From assembly GCF_003355515.1 (NCBI RefSeq), contig NZ_CP031367.1, positions 1,302,001 through 1,366,000 on the forward strand: a stretch of DNA of 64,000 nucleotides, read 5' to 3'. This DNA comes from Aliarcobacter trophiarum LMG 25534 (GTDB lineage: Bacteria > Campylobacterota > Campylobacteria > Campylobacterales > Arcobacteraceae). Under the pieces are notes generated by a model, which was given only the letters and a program-made list of their open reading frames with translations, was not told the origin of the DNA and did not search any database. Below, one piece after another: positions 29,688 to 38,491 of this stretch; within the stretch, counting starts at the first letter, position 1, and each line of letters opens with the position of its first letter. Both the position numbers and the translations under genes were made by a program.

Positions 29688-30388
29688 TATTTAAACCCTT
29701 TTTTTAAACTATCTTCAATATTTCCATCTCTAAAATAGATAACTCTTGAAGCAAAAGCTGCCATCTCTTCCTCATGTGTTACCATAATAATAGTTATTCC
29801 TAACTCCTCATTTAATTTTTTAAGCAACTCCATAACCTCAACACTTTTTATACTATCAAGGTTTCCTGTTGGCTCATCTGCTAAAAGTAAAAGTGGATCT
29901 GTAACTATTGCTCTTGCAATTGCTACTCGTTGTTGTTGTCCACCACTTAGCTCAGCTGGTGTATTTTTTTCTACAGTTTCTAGTCCAACTTTTTTTAAAG
30001 CCTCTTTACTTAACTTTAATCTTCTATTTTTATCAACTTTTCTATAAATTAAAGGCAACTCTACATTTTCTAAAGCACTAGTACGACCTAAAAGGTTAAA
30101 TCCTTGAAATACAAAACCAATATAATTCCTTCGTAAAATAGCCATTTGATTTAGATTTAAACTCTCCACATTTACACCATCAAAGATATACTCTCCACTA
30201 CTTGGTTTATCTAAACAGCCAATAATATTCATAGAAGTAGATTTTCCACTTCCACTAGCACCCATAATTGCTACAAATTCTCCTCTATAAATTTTTAAAT
30301 CAACTCCATTTAGAGCAAAGGTCTCATTCGCACCTTTACCATAAATTTTTTTGATATTTTTAAACTCTATTAAAACATCACTTTGCAT
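29687..30388 (-). CDS. MacB/LolD-type ABC transporter ATPase
   Basis: 233 residues. All ABC motifs are present: Walker A GASGSGKST, Q-loop FQGFNL, signature LSGGQQQRVAIARA, Walker B LLLADEPTGNLD, and the H-loop VTHE. The subfamily is MacB/LolD, judged by NVELPLIYR and the pairing with an FtsX-type permease. It overlaps the adaptor gene by 11 bases and the permease by one. It powers the tripartite efflux complex at the inner membrane. Confidence 0.94.
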   Translation of the reverse strand: MQSDVLIEFKNIKKIYGKGANETFALNGVDLKIYRGEFVAIMGASGSGKSTSMNIIGCLDKPSSGEYIFDGVNVESLNLNQMAILRRNYIGFVFQGFNLLGRTSALENVELPLIYRKVDKNRRLKLSKEALKKVGLETVEKNTPAELSGGQQQRVAIARAIVTDPLLLLADEPTGNLDSIKSVEVMELLKKLNEELGITIIMVTHEEEMAAFASRVIYFRDGNIEDSLKKGFK

Positions 30389-31637
30389 TTTGACTCTTTT
30401 GAGAAAGTATTACTAAATCACCCTCTTTTAGCTCCTTTGAAAGAATAGAACTCTGTTTTGAATCACTATCAATAACTTTTACTTTTAACTCTTTTGGCTT
30501 CTCATTTTCTAAAATATAAATAGAGACAAAACCATCTTTAGAAGCTTTTTGCTTACTATTTGCTTGAGACTTCTGGAAATTTGGTGGTCCACTAAATGGT
30601 GGCTTTTTAGAAGCAGAAGTTTCACTATTTATTTTCGGAATAAACCGTAAAGAACTATTTGGTATCAAAAGTTGCTTACTTTTATGTTTTGTAATAATTT
30701 TTGCATTTGCAGTCATTCCTGGTTTTAAAAGAAGTTCACTATTATCAACACTTACTACCGTTTCATAAGTTACAACTCCATTTGTTGTAATTGGATTTAA
30801 TCTTACTTGCTTTATTTTTCCATTAAACTCTTTGTTTGTATAAGCATCCACAGTAAAAGTTACATCTAAACCATCTTTTATATCTGCAACATCAGCTTCA
30901 TCAATACTTACAACTAAATCCATATTTGTTAAATCTTTTGCTAAAGTAAAAAGCTTTGGAGCTTGCATAGTAGCAGCCAATGTTTGCCCTATTTCCACCT
31001 CTTTATTTAAAACTATTCCATCTATACTTGATTTTACACTTGCTTTTTCTAAATTTTGTAAATCATTTTTTAAATTTGATTGAGATTGAAGAACCTTTGA
31101 TTTAGAAGCTTCAAGAGTAGAAATTGCTGCCTCATAAGAGAACTTTGCATTATCATACTCATTTTGTGATGGATATTTACCATTTGAATTATCAAACATC
31201 TTTTTTGTTCTATCATATAGAAGTTTTTTATTTTTTAAATTTACTTCACTCTCTTTTTGATTTGCTTTTGCAATAGCCAAAGCTGCCCTTGAACTTTCAG
31301 CTACAGCTTCAAGTTTTGTTGTATCAATTTTTGCTAAAACTTGTCCAACTCTTACCTCATCATTAAAATCTACAAAAATCTCCTTTATTGTTCCACTAAC
31401 CTCAATTCCAATTTCAACACTATTTGTAGGTTTTATATTTCCACTTGCACTAACTACTACAGTTAAATCACCAATAGTAGCTTTTTGGGTATTGTACTCT
31501 ACTTTTTCATCTTTGTTTTTTGGTAAAAAAATATATATCATCAAAAAAATAACCAAAGCAACAATGGCAAAACTAATATATTTATATCTACTCTTTGAAC
31601 CTCTATAAAGATTTAACTCATCTCTTAACTTACTCAT
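30378..31637 (-). CDS. macA: MacA-type periplasmic adaptor (membrane fusion protein)
   Basis: 419 residues. A single N-terminal membrane anchor (about 22-40) is followed by a lipoyl-like half (VSASGNIKPTNSVEIGIEVSG), a helical hairpin (about 110-200), the second lipoyl half (DGIVLNKEVEIGQTL), beta-barrel and membrane-proximal domains. It links the MacB-type transporter to a TolC-like channel. A Gln/Ser/Lys-rich insert at about 350-370 is unlike E. coli MacA and looks like a flexible loop. The operon context (tolC upstream, ABC genes downstream) supports the assignment. Substrate unknown: macrolide, toxin, lipid or peptide are all possible. Confidence 0.92.
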   Translation of the reverse strand: MSKLRDELNLYRGSKSRYKYISFAIVALVIFLMIYIFLPKNKDEKVEYNTQKATIGDLTVVVSASGNIKPTNSVEIGIEVSGTIKEIFVDFNDEVRVGQVLAKIDTTKLEAVAESSRAALAIAKANQKESEVNLKNKKLLYDRTKKMFDNSNGKYPSQNEYDNAKFSYEAAISTLEASKSKVLQSQSNLKNDLQNLEKASVKSSIDGIVLNKEVEIGQTLAATMQAPKLFTLAKDLTNMDLVVSIDEADVADIKDGLDVTFTVDAYTNKEFNGKIKQVRLNPITTNGVVTYETVVSVDNSELLLKPGMTANAKIITKHKSKQLLIPNSSLRFIPKINSETSASKKPPFSGPPNFQKSQANSKQKASKDGFVSIYILENEKPKELKVKVIDSDSKQSSILSKELKEGDLVILSQKSQNAK

Positions 31638-31639
31638 TT

Positions 31640-32857
31640 TTACTCTTTTATCTTAAAATATAGATTTGCATACTCTTGCAAAATATTAATCTCATTTATT
31701 TTTAAATCAAAAATATTTATTATTCTTGTATTCTCTAAAATCTCTAAATCATACTTTGAAGTCATTCCAACTTCACTTGAAATTTTATTTGCAACTATTA
31801 ACTCATCATATAGCTTAATATTGTTATTTGTAGTCTCATTTTGTTTTATATATGTATCAATTTTAGTAAAAATCTGCTCATACTCATAAGCAGTTTCATT
31901 TTTTAAATCATTTACTAAAGCTTTTTGCTTTAAAACCTCTATTTTACTCTCTTCTAATTTTGAAGATTTTGTATAATCATATAAAGGCATAGATAAAATT
32001 AAACTTCCACTAGAACTTGCATCATCTTGATTTGTATCTTTTATCATACTCTTAAACTTCTCATCTTGGTTTGAATAACTAGCCTTTGCACTTAAGCTTA
32101 GTTTTGGAAGATATTGACTCTTTTTTACTAAATATTCACTATTTAATGCATCAACTTTTGCATTGGCTTCTAAAATTGCATAGTTTTTATCCAAAAAATC
32201 CTTTTTCAAACTAGGTTTAAAGTCCAAAATATCTATTTCTTCATAGTCTAAATCTGTATATTTTGCCAACTCTTGAATTCTATCTTTTTTTATATTTTCT
32301 AAAGAGATTAGCTCTTTTTGAACTAGATTTTTACTCATAATTGCATTATTTAACTCTATAATATCTGTTTTTCCAGCATCATATTGAATTCTTTTGATAA
32401 TCTCTTCAATATTTTTATTTATCAATCTAACTTTTATCTGCTCTATTTCTATATCTCTCTTTTTTATCTCAAGCAAAATATTATAAATTGTATAGATTAG
32501 TTGTGAATTTTGATTCTCCCATGATAGGTTCTCATAAATAAATCTATTATCTGCATAATCCATTTTGAAACCAATTCCTCCTGATTCAAAGATAGATTGA
32601 GTAAAACCAATAGAAGCTACTTTTCTATTCTTATTTGATATATTTTTATCCTTTTCATCTGAAAAAGAGTGATTTCTATCTATATTTGAATTAAAATCCA
32701 AAGTTCCTATCCAATCATATTTTTGACTATTGTGTCTTTGCTTTATAGCCTCACTCTCAAGCTCTCTATACTCTTTTTTATCTTTTTGTAACAACTCTAA
32801 CTCTTTTGAAAGGGCAAAAATATTTACAAAAAGTAAAATAATTAATATTTTTTTCAA
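31640..32857 (-). CDS. TolC-family outer-membrane efflux protein
   Basis: 405 residues with a signal peptide (MKKILIILLFVNIFALS). The rest is largely alpha-helical with long coiled-coil stretches, two related halves and short strand segments, the outer membrane efflux protein pattern. It is somewhat short for TolC (usually 420-490). It is the first gene of the operon and the adaptor follows after 2 bp. It supplies the exit duct of the tripartite pump. Confidence 0.87.
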   Translation of the reverse strand: MKKILIILLFVNIFALSKELELLQKDKKEYRELESEAIKQRHNSQKYDWIGTLDFNSNIDRNHSFSDEKDKNISNKNRKVASIGFTQSIFESGGIGFKMDYADNRFIYENLSWENQNSQLIYTIYNILLEIKKRDIEIEQIKVRLINKNIEEIIKRIQYDAGKTDIIELNNAIMSKNLVQKELISLENIKKDRIQELAKYTDLDYEEIDILDFKPSLKKDFLDKNYAILEANAKVDALNSEYLVKKSQYLPKLSLSAKASYSNQDEKFKSMIKDTNQDDASSSGSLILSMPLYDYTKSSKLEESKIEVLKQKALVNDLKNETAYEYEQIFTKIDTYIKQNETTNNNIKLYDELIVANKISSEVGMTSKYDLEILENTRIINIFDLKINEINILQEYANLYFKIKE

Positions 32858-32892
32858 ACTCTTTCCTATATTTATACTAAATTAACAAAAAC

Positions 32893-32898
32893 ATTATA
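32893..32898 (-). promoter_or_regulatory. Probable -10 element of the tolC-macAB operon
   Basis: TATAAT on the minus strand (in GCATATAATG) lies 36 bp before the tolC-like start, in the 152-bp divergent region shared with exbB. Confidence 0.5.
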
Positions 32899-32952
32899 TG
32901 CTATAATTTTTAATAAAACTTTAACATATTTTTAATTTTATATTAACATTTA

Positions 32953-32967
32953 AGATAATTATTATCA
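32953..32967. promoter_or_regulatory. Fur-box-like operator of exbB-exbD-tonB
   Basis: AGATAATTATTATCA matches the 7-1-7 Fur core at 13 of 14 defined positions. It lies just upstream of the -10 box TATAAT (32975-32980) of exbB. The same operator type precedes the receptor gene at the left end of the window. Confidence 0.72.
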
Positions 32968-32974
32968 ATATTGA

Positions 32975-32980
32975 TATAAT
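32975..32980 (+). promoter_or_regulatory. -10 element of exbB-exbD-tonB
   Basis: TATAAT preceded by TTGA, 30 bp before the exbB start and 7 bp after the Fur-like box. An AAAAAAGG ribosome site precedes the ATG. Confidence 0.6.
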
Positions 32981-33009
32981 ATTACACAATTTAAAAAAAA
33001 GGTTAGCTT

Positions 33010-33441
33010 ATGCAAGATATTGAGACTTTAAAACATTTAGTAGATTATGGAGTAATATCTCTTTTAATTTTTATGAGTTTTGTAGCTGTTTTTTTCTTTA
33101 TTGAAAGAGTAATTTTCTACAAAAACATTAATGTAAACTCTTATAAAACAAAAAAAGCACTTGATGTTGCACTTACAAAACATCTTACAATAATTGGAAC
33201 AATTGCTTCAAATTCACCATATATTGGTCTATTAGGAACTGTTTTAGCAATTATGCTTACATTTATGACTATGGGAAATGCAGGAGATATAGATGCAGCA
33301 AAAATTATGGAGAGTTTAGCATTAGCTTTAAAAGCAACTGCTGTTGGACTTGTTGTTGCTATTATATCTATGGTTTTTTATAATATCTTAAGTAGATTTG
33401 CAGAAGTTTTGGAGAGTGAATATGAAGTTGCAGAAGTTTGA
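33010..33441 (+). CDS. exbB: Biopolymer transport protein ExbB (short type)
   Basis: 143 residues, the short Helicobacter/Campylobacter form of the MotA/TolQ/ExbB family. Three membrane helices lie near 14-30, 65-85 and 105-128. The conserved pore region reads IASNSPYIGLLGTVLAIMLTF, followed by ALKATAVGLVVAIISM. With ExbD it forms the proton channel that energises TonB. The 3' end overlaps exbD by 20 bases. Confidence 0.93.
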   Translation: MQDIETLKHLVDYGVISLLIFMSFVAVFFFIERVIFYKNINVNSYKTKKALDVALTKHLTIIGTIASNSPYIGLLGTVLAIMLTFMTMGNAGDIDAAKIMESLALALKATAVGLVVAIISMVFYNILSRFAEVLESEYEVAEV

Positions 33442-33799
33442 TTCAATAAATGTTATTCCATTTATTGATGTATTATTAGTGCTTTTAGCTATAGTTTTGC
33501 TAACATCTACATTTATTACAAAAGGAATTATTCCTGTAAATTTACCAGATGCACAAAATGCTAGTAAACTAAAAAGTGATAAAGAGATGATAATTGTAAT
33601 AAATGAACAAGGTCAGCTATTTTTAGAAGATATGCAAATTGCTTTAGAGAATATTGAGTTTGAGCTTTTACAAAAATCAAAAGAGACACCAATTCATCTA
33701 AATACAGATAAAAATACAAAATTTGAACACTTTGTAAATGTTTTAGATATGTTAAAGAAAAATGAGTTCTCAAATGTATCAATTGTAACAAAGAAGTAA
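33422..33799 (+). CDS. exbD: Biopolymer transport protein ExbD
   Basis: 125 residues from the ATG at 33422, preceded by GGAG. A TTG 24 bases upstream is in frame but gives an atypical leader. The N-terminus has the ExbD pattern INVIPFIDVLLVLLAIVLLTSTF, where the aspartate in the membrane helix is the proton-carrying residue, followed by a periplasmic domain. It sits between exbB and tonB. Confidence 0.94.
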   Translation: MKLQKFDSINVIPFIDVLLVLLAIVLLTSTFITKGIIPVNLPDAQNASKLKSDKEMIIVINEQGQLFLEDMQIALENIEFELLQKSKETPIHLNTDKNTKFEHFVNVLDMLKKNEFSNVSIVTKK

Positions 33800-33812
33800 A
33801 AGGTTTATAAAA

Positions 33813-34529
33813 ATGAAACGATATTTAAACTCTTTTTTTATAACTAGCTCTTTATATATAGTATCTGGTATTGTTTTTTTATACTCTATAAACCAAATAC
33901 AAATTAGTCAAAAAAAAGAGGAGAGTGTTACAAAAATCTCTTTAAACAGCGTTGCTATTTATGAAGCAGTAGAAAAAGTAGAAGATCCTATAAAAGAAGA
34001 GATAAAAGAGGAGGTTATTGAAAAAATTGTTGAAATCCCTACTCCAAAAGTTATTGAAAAACCAAAAAAAGTTGAAAAGAAGATTGTAAAAAAAGAGAAA
34101 AAGATTGAAAAAGTTGTTGAGAAAGTTATTGAAAAGCCAAGTGAAGATATTGAAAAAACAGAACAAATTGTTGAAAACGAAACAGTAACAAAACAGGAAA
34201 ACTCTGCTTTAGCTAATTCAAATATACAAAAAAACCAAAAACTAGAGAGTGAATATTTAGCAAAAGTACAAGCAAAGATAGAGAAAAATAAAATATATCC
34301 AAAATCTGCAAAAAGATTAAATCAAACAGGAAAAGTGATAGTTTCATTTGATATTTTAAAAGATGGAAAAGTTACAAATATAAGAATTATTCATAAATCA
34401 AAGTTTGAAAAACTGGATGATGCTAGTATTGAACTTCTTGCAAATATAGGTTTTTTTGAAGCTATCCCAAATGAGCTAAATAAAACAGTTTGGAATATAC
34501 AAATTCCTATAAATTATCAAATAAACTAA
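33813..34529 (+). CDS. tonB: Energy transducer TonB
   Basis: 238 residues. An N-terminal membrane anchor (about 8-27) is followed by a rigid periplasmic spacer very rich in Lys, Glu, Val and Pro (about 45-150, many KVxEKxxEKP-like repeats). The C-terminal TonB domain includes YPKSAKRLNQTGKVIVSFDI and the closing strand WNIQIPIN. It passes energy from ExbB-ExbD to outer-membrane receptors. A weak hairpin follows; the next gene is convergent. Confidence 0.92.
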   Translation: MKRYLNSFFITSSLYIVSGIVFLYSINQIQISQKKEESVTKISLNSVAIYEAVEKVEDPIKEEIKEEVIEKIVEIPTPKVIEKPKKVEKKIVKKEKKIEKVVEKVIEKPSEDIEKTEQIVENETVTKQENSALANSNIQKNQKLESEYLAKVQAKIEKNKIYPKSAKRLNQTGKVIVSFDILKDGKVTNIRIIHKSKFEKLDDASIELLANIGFFEAIPNELNKTVWNIQIPINYQIN

Positions 34530-34549
34530 AACTAGATTTTAATAAATTT

Positions 34550-34564
34550 AAACTTAGTAAGTTT
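34550..34564 (+). terminator. Weak hairpin after tonB
   Basis: AAACTT and AAGTTT (34550-34555, 34559-34564) form a 6-bp stem with a 3-base loop followed by TTT. Stability is low; it may end tonB transcription before the convergent hsdS gene. Confidence 0.35.
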
Positions 34565-34565
34565 T

Positions 34566-35768
34566 TTACAACTCTCCTCTAAATGCTTTGTCTAAAATAG
34601 ATGCTTTTAGCTCTTTTAGGCTTTGCATTTTTGATTTTTGAAGCTCTTTTATTTTCTTCATTTTATTTGAAATTTCATCTAAATATGTAACTACTTTTTG
34701 TTGGATTTTTTGGGGTGGAAGTGGAATTTTTAATTCTTTAATAAATTCTAATTTAACACCTTTTACTGTTGCACCTGTTCCATTACTTAATATATGTTTT
34801 TCTATATTTTTAAAAAAATTAAATAAATATCTAATATTTAAATTATCGGCTTTTTTAGGTATTAATCCTTTTAAATCTTGATTTATTGCAGTATCATCTT
34901 CTAAATAGCAAACTTTTCCTAATCCTACTCTTGTAGCAATAACGATTCCATTTTTAGGAATTATATTAGATGAACTTTTTTTTAATCCAATTTCTGTAAT
35001 TGACAATTCTGTTTTTATAATTTTTTCAACATTCATATCTCTAACTGTTGCCCATTTAATAGTCCCATTTTCCCAATATTCTTTATTTGCTTTAGATGGA
35101 GTTCCTCCACCAATTATTTTGATAATCTCATTTAATTGTTTTTTTTCATATTTCTCTTCTAATTCTCCAAAAACATCATTTAAAATACTTGACATAAAAA
35201 TATCTACCTCTTCACAATTTTTCTGATGTAAAGCTATGGCTTTATCTATTTTTTCAAATAAAATATCCAACTTTGCCACAATCCTTTTTTGTTCTTCAAG
35301 TGGTGGGAATGGAATAGAAATTAATTTTGCATTTTGATTATTTATCGCTTTTTGTGTACCACCTCCACAAAGTTCATCTTTTTTTGAATTAAAATAATTA
35401 GTTTTAAAATAGTACTTTAGATATTTAGATTCAAATTTATTATTCAAAATTTCTATTCCAATAAATCCAGTTGAAATAATATATGAATTTGATATATCTA
35501 AATTTACTGATAATACCTTTTCTGTTGCTTGCATTTTTGCAAAAAAAACATCTCCTAATAATGGTTGTAAATTTGCTCTAGAAGGTCTATTATCATAAGT
35601 TATAATCTCTTCAACCGAACAAATTTTATTATTTTGAATACTTTTAGTCGATAAATAGTTTTTTTCTCCAATAAATTTATTTATTCCACTAGCTTTAATT
35701 TTATTTGAGTTTTTATCATCGATAAAAACCCACTCCCAATCATTCGGCAAGTTATATAATTCACTCAT
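34566..35768 (-). CDS. hsdS: Type I restriction-modification specificity subunit HsdS
   Basis: 400 residues with two half-repeats, each a target-recognition domain followed by a conserved helical spacer. The first half has PFPPLEEQKRIVAKLDILFEKI near residue 155-175. The second has a matching PLPPQKIQQKVVTYLDEI near 350-370. The second TRD begins with IGGGTPSKANKEYW, a common HsdS opening. Each TRD reads one half of a bipartite DNA target; the target cannot be read from sequence. It overlaps hsdM by 8 bases. It is full length and shows no sign of inversion repeats or a second partial hsdS nearby. Confidence 0.94.
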   Translation of the reverse strand: MSELYNLPNDWEWVFIDDKNSNKIKASGINKFIGEKNYLSTKSIQNNKICSVEEIITYDNRPSRANLQPLLGDVFFAKMQATEKVLSVNLDISNSYIISTGFIGIEILNNKFESKYLKYYFKTNYFNSKKDELCGGGTQKAINNQNAKLISIPFPPLEEQKRIVAKLDILFEKIDKAIALHQKNCEEVDIFMSSILNDVFGELEEKYEKKQLNEIIKIIGGGTPSKANKEYWENGTIKWATVRDMNVEKIIKTELSITEIGLKKSSSNIIPKNGIVIATRVGLGKVCYLEDDTAINQDLKGLIPKKADNLNIRYLFNFFKNIEKHILSNGTGATVKGVKLEFIKELKIPLPPQKIQQKVVTYLDEISNKMKKIKELQKSKMQSLKELKASILDKAFRGEL

Positions 35769-37248
35769 CTATATCTTTTCCAATCAAAATATCTTCAACT
35801 TCATCTAGCAAATCATTTATCAAAGCGTTGTTTAGTTTTATATTTTCCACAAGTTCTATTGGACTTTTGTGCTCTATTTTCTCATTTTTATTTGGATTTT
35901 TTGCACTTAAATCAAAATCTTTTATATCATTTACATTTACTATCCAAGAATTTTCTGTGATTTTTCTATCTTTCCAACACTCTAAAAACTCATAAAAATG
36001 TTCTAAAACAATTGGCTTGTTTTTTGTAAGTTTAGAGGCAAGATTTACCTCATAGTAGTAAATATCACTTGTACTTCCAGCTCTATCAAAGAAAATAACA
36101 TTTGTTTTAACAGCACTATAAGGCAAAAAAACTCCACTAGGAAGAGATAAAATAGTATGTATATTAAACTTCTCTAGCAACTCTTTTTTCACACTTGCAA
36201 AGGCATTGTTTGTTTGAAATAAAACTCCCTCAGGAATTACAACTCCACATCTTCCACCTTGCTTTAAATGATTCATCATATGCTGCAAAAAGAGCAACTC
36301 TGTTGCATTTGATTTTATAGGGAAGTTGCTTTGTATTTGCTCTTTCTCTTTTCCACCAAAAGGAGGATTTGCCAAAATACAATCAAATCTATCTTTCTCT
36401 TCAAGTCCTCTAATATTTTTTGTAAGAGTATTTGATTTACTTATATTTGGAGATTCTATTCCGTGTAAAATCATATTCATAACACCCATCACATAAGATA
36501 GTGGAGTTTTTTCATTTCCAAAAAAAGTATCTTCATTTAAAAATTTTAGTTGGTCTGTTGATAACTCTCTTTGAATGTTTTTCTCTACATCTTCATATCT
36601 TATATGATTATAAGCTTCAATCAAAAATCCACAAGACCCAACTGCTGGGTCATAAATAGTTTGCCCAATTTGTGGATTTACAACATCGGTAATTACTTTT
36701 ATAAGTGGTCGTGGAGTATAAAACTCTCCACTATTTCCACCATCACTTCCCATATCTTTTAGAAGTTTTTCGTAAATAATTGATAATTGAAAAAGGTCTG
36801 ATTGGCTGTGAAAATCCATATTATCAATAATATCAAGGATTTCTCTAAGAGTATGACCATTTGCAATACGGTTATCCAAAAACTCAAATATTGCACCTAT
36901 TTTGTACTTTATAGATTTTGGATTTTCGTTTATAGATTTAAAGCTTTTTAGATATGGAAATAACTCTTTATTTACAAAATCAAGTAAATCATCTCCACTT
37001 TGTGCATTTAAAACATCTATTTTTCCATCTTTTTTGGGAGTTGCCCAAATATTCCATCTATATTTTTCTTCTAAGATATATGTATAGTTCTCTCCATCTA
37101 GCTGTGCATCTTCATATTTACTATCTTCTAAATCTGATAAAAATTTTAAAAACAAAATCCAAGAGATTTGCTCTGTGTAGTGCATCGCACCACTTATTCC
37201 ATCATCTCTTCTTAGGATGTCTGTTATTCTGTTTATTTTGCTTTCCAA
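35761..37248 (-). CDS. hsdM: Type I restriction-modification methyltransferase subunit HsdM
   Basis: 495 residues. The N-terminal HsdM domain (LRRDDGISGAMHYTEQISWILFLK) is followed by an N6-adenine methyltransferase domain: SAM motif I DPAVGSCGFLIEAY (near residue 195-210) and catalytic motif IV ANPPFGG. In motif I the usual GSGG is GSCG; I would not call it inactive on this alone. The start is a TTG at 37248 with AAGGA eight bases ahead, giving MESKINRI. It methylates the host site and with HsdR forms the restriction complex. It has its own upstream region carrying the 41-bp array. Confidence 0.95.
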   Translation of the reverse strand: MESKINRITDILRRDDGISGAMHYTEQISWILFLKFLSDLEDSKYEDAQLDGENYTYILEEKYRWNIWATPKKDGKIDVLNAQSGDDLLDFVNKELFPYLKSFKSINENPKSIKYKIGAIFEFLDNRIANGHTLREILDIIDNMDFHSQSDLFQLSIIYEKLLKDMGSDGGNSGEFYTPRPLIKVITDVVNPQIGQTIYDPAVGSCGFLIEAYNHIRYEDVEKNIQRELSTDQLKFLNEDTFFGNEKTPLSYVMGVMNMILHGIESPNISKSNTLTKNIRGLEEKDRFDCILANPPFGGKEKEQIQSNFPIKSNATELLFLQHMMNHLKQGGRCGVVIPEGVLFQTNNAFASVKKELLEKFNIHTILSLPSGVFLPYSAVKTNVIFFDRAGSTSDIYYYEVNLASKLTKNKPIVLEHFYEFLECWKDRKITENSWIVNVNDIKDFDLSAKNPNKNEKIEHKSPIELVENIKLNNALINDLLDEVEDILIGKDIDE

Positions 37249-37268
37249 ATCTCTTTTCCTTTTATTAT

Positions 37269-37441
37269 TTATAAATTTTATATTTATATGTAAAGTTTTT
37301 GCTCTTTTTTTAACATATCATCTACTATATGTAAAAATTTTGTAATTTTTTACTCATAGCTTTATACCTATGGGTAAATTTTATATTTTTTTACTCATAG
37401 CTTAACAAATATGAGTAATTTTTGATGAATTTTACCTATAT
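37269..37441. repeat. Array of degenerate palindromes with an exact 41-bp period
   Basis: Between fic and hsdM lie three palindromes centred at 37322.5, 37363.5 and 37404.5. Arms are TTAACATAT/ATATGTAAA (37310-37318, 37327-37335), TTACTCATAG/CTATGGGTAA (37350-37359, 37368-37377) and TTACTCATA/TATGAGTAA (37391-37399, 37410-37418). Half-sites fall in the same phase on both flanks: ATATGTAAA at 37286-37294 and TACCTATAT at 37433-37441. The 41-bp step is close to four helical turns, so all units face the same side. Candidate operator array for hsdM-hsdS or for the Fic winged-helix protein. Confidence 0.72.
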
Positions 37442-38491
37442 ACCTTTTCGTAATAAATTAAACAATTCAATATTCATAAAAAATTTACTATTTTTAATTT
37501 GTATATTTTCCAATATTCCAATATTTTCAAGTTCATTTAAATACTTAGATGCTGTTTTTCTAGTAACACTTAATCTATCAACCAAAAAATCTATTTTTGT
37601 ATATGGGTGCATAAAAAGTATCTCTACTAAATCTTTACTATAAATTTTTGGTAACTCTTGCGATATTTTATCTTGAGTTTTTGTCATCAAATTACTAATA
37701 TTATTTATAAGTTCTATTGTTTCAAGAGAAGTTTGTTCAACTGCATCAAGCATATATAAAATCCACTCTTCCCATTTATCTTGTGTTCTTACTTCTTGTA
37801 AAAGTCTATAATAATCGGCTTTATGTGTGATGATATAACGGCTTAGATAAAGTACAGGAATATCTAATAAATCTTTTAGTATCAAATACAAAATATTTAT
37901 AATTCTTCCAGTTCTTCCATTTCCATCATAAAAAGGGTGGATTGATTCAAACTGATGATGAATAATTGCCATATTTACAAGTGAGTCAATATCATTTGGC
38001 TCATTAATATAATTTTCAAGATTTGTAAGAAGTTCTTGTATAGTTTCATAATCTTGTGGTGGAGTATAAATCACTTCTCCTGTCAAACTATTTTTTAGAT
38101 TTGTTCCAGCTTGTTTTCTAACTCCTGCATCATTTTGTTCTAAAATAGCTTGAATATCTACTATATGTTTTTTTAAAAGTAGTTTTGTATCTTTTACAAG
38201 GGCAAAACCTCTTAGAAGTGCTTCTTTGTAGTTTTGTACCTCTTTTGCTTCATTTGTTACGCTTTCTATATCCAAATTTGCTCTATAGAGTTCATCGTGT
38301 GTTGTGATGATATTTTCAATAGCACTACTATCTTTTGCTTCTTGTAATACCAAAGAGTTTATTAAAATAGCACTATTTGGAATAATCCTTGCAACTCCGT
38401 TTAAATTTGCTAAAGCTCTATTTGTTGATATTGCTTTTTTTAGAACTTTTGGGGTTTCGATAGATTGTGTTAGTGGTAAAGTAATTATCAT
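37436..38491 (-). CDS. Fic-domain protein with C-terminal winged helix
   Basis: 351 residues. The Fic core has the full catalytic motif HPFYDGNGRTGR at residues 185-196, so it should transfer AMP (or a related group) from a nucleotide to a protein hydroxyl. The N-terminal helix carries SSAIEN (55-60), matching the inhibitory motif (S/T)xxxE(G/N), which makes it a self-inhibited class II Fic. The last 75 residues form a winged-helix-like domain (VDRLSVTRKTASKYLNELENIGIL), suggesting DNA binding. It overlaps the HNH-type gene by 4 bases (ATGA). Fic-type genes inserted in hsd loci are known from Campylobacterota; target and role are unknown. Confidence 0.9.
   Translation of the reverse strand: MIITLPLTQSIETPKVLKKAISTNRALANLNGVARIIPNSAILINSLVLQEAKDSSAIENIITTHDELYRANLDIESVTNEAKEVQNYKEALLRGFALVKDTKLLLKKHIVDIQAILEQNDAGVRKQAGTNLKNSLTGEVIYTPPQDYETIQELLTNLENYINEPNDIDSLVNMAIIHHQFESIHPFYDGNGRTGRIINILYLILKDLLDIPVLYLSRYIITHKADYYRLLQEVRTQDKWEEWILYMLDAVEQTSLETIELINNISNLMTKTQDKISQELPKIYSKDLVEILFMHPYTKIDFLVDRLSVTRKTASKYLNELENIGILENIQIKNSKFFMNIELFNLLRKGI

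Noticed and set aside
33398-33421. Upstream TTG start for exbD
   Set aside because: It adds an atypical leader inside exbB; the ATG at 33422 has GGAG in place and gives the usual ExbD N-terminus.
33940-34180. Lys/Glu/Val repeats in tonB as a DNA repeat element
   Set aside because: They encode the normal Pro/Lys/Glu spacer of TonB and vary at the DNA level.
34566-35768. Phase-variable hsdS inversion system
   Set aside because: No second hsdS fragment, recombinase gene or long inverted repeat is present in the window.
35950-37248. HsdM inactive because motif I reads GSCG instead of GSGG
   Set aside because: The catalytic NPPF and the rest of motif I are intact; one small substitution is not enough to call it dead.
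37249-37435. CRISPR-like array in the fic-hsdM gap
   Set aside because: The repeated units are short dyads with diverged arms and AT-rich filler; no repeat-spacer pattern and no cas genes.
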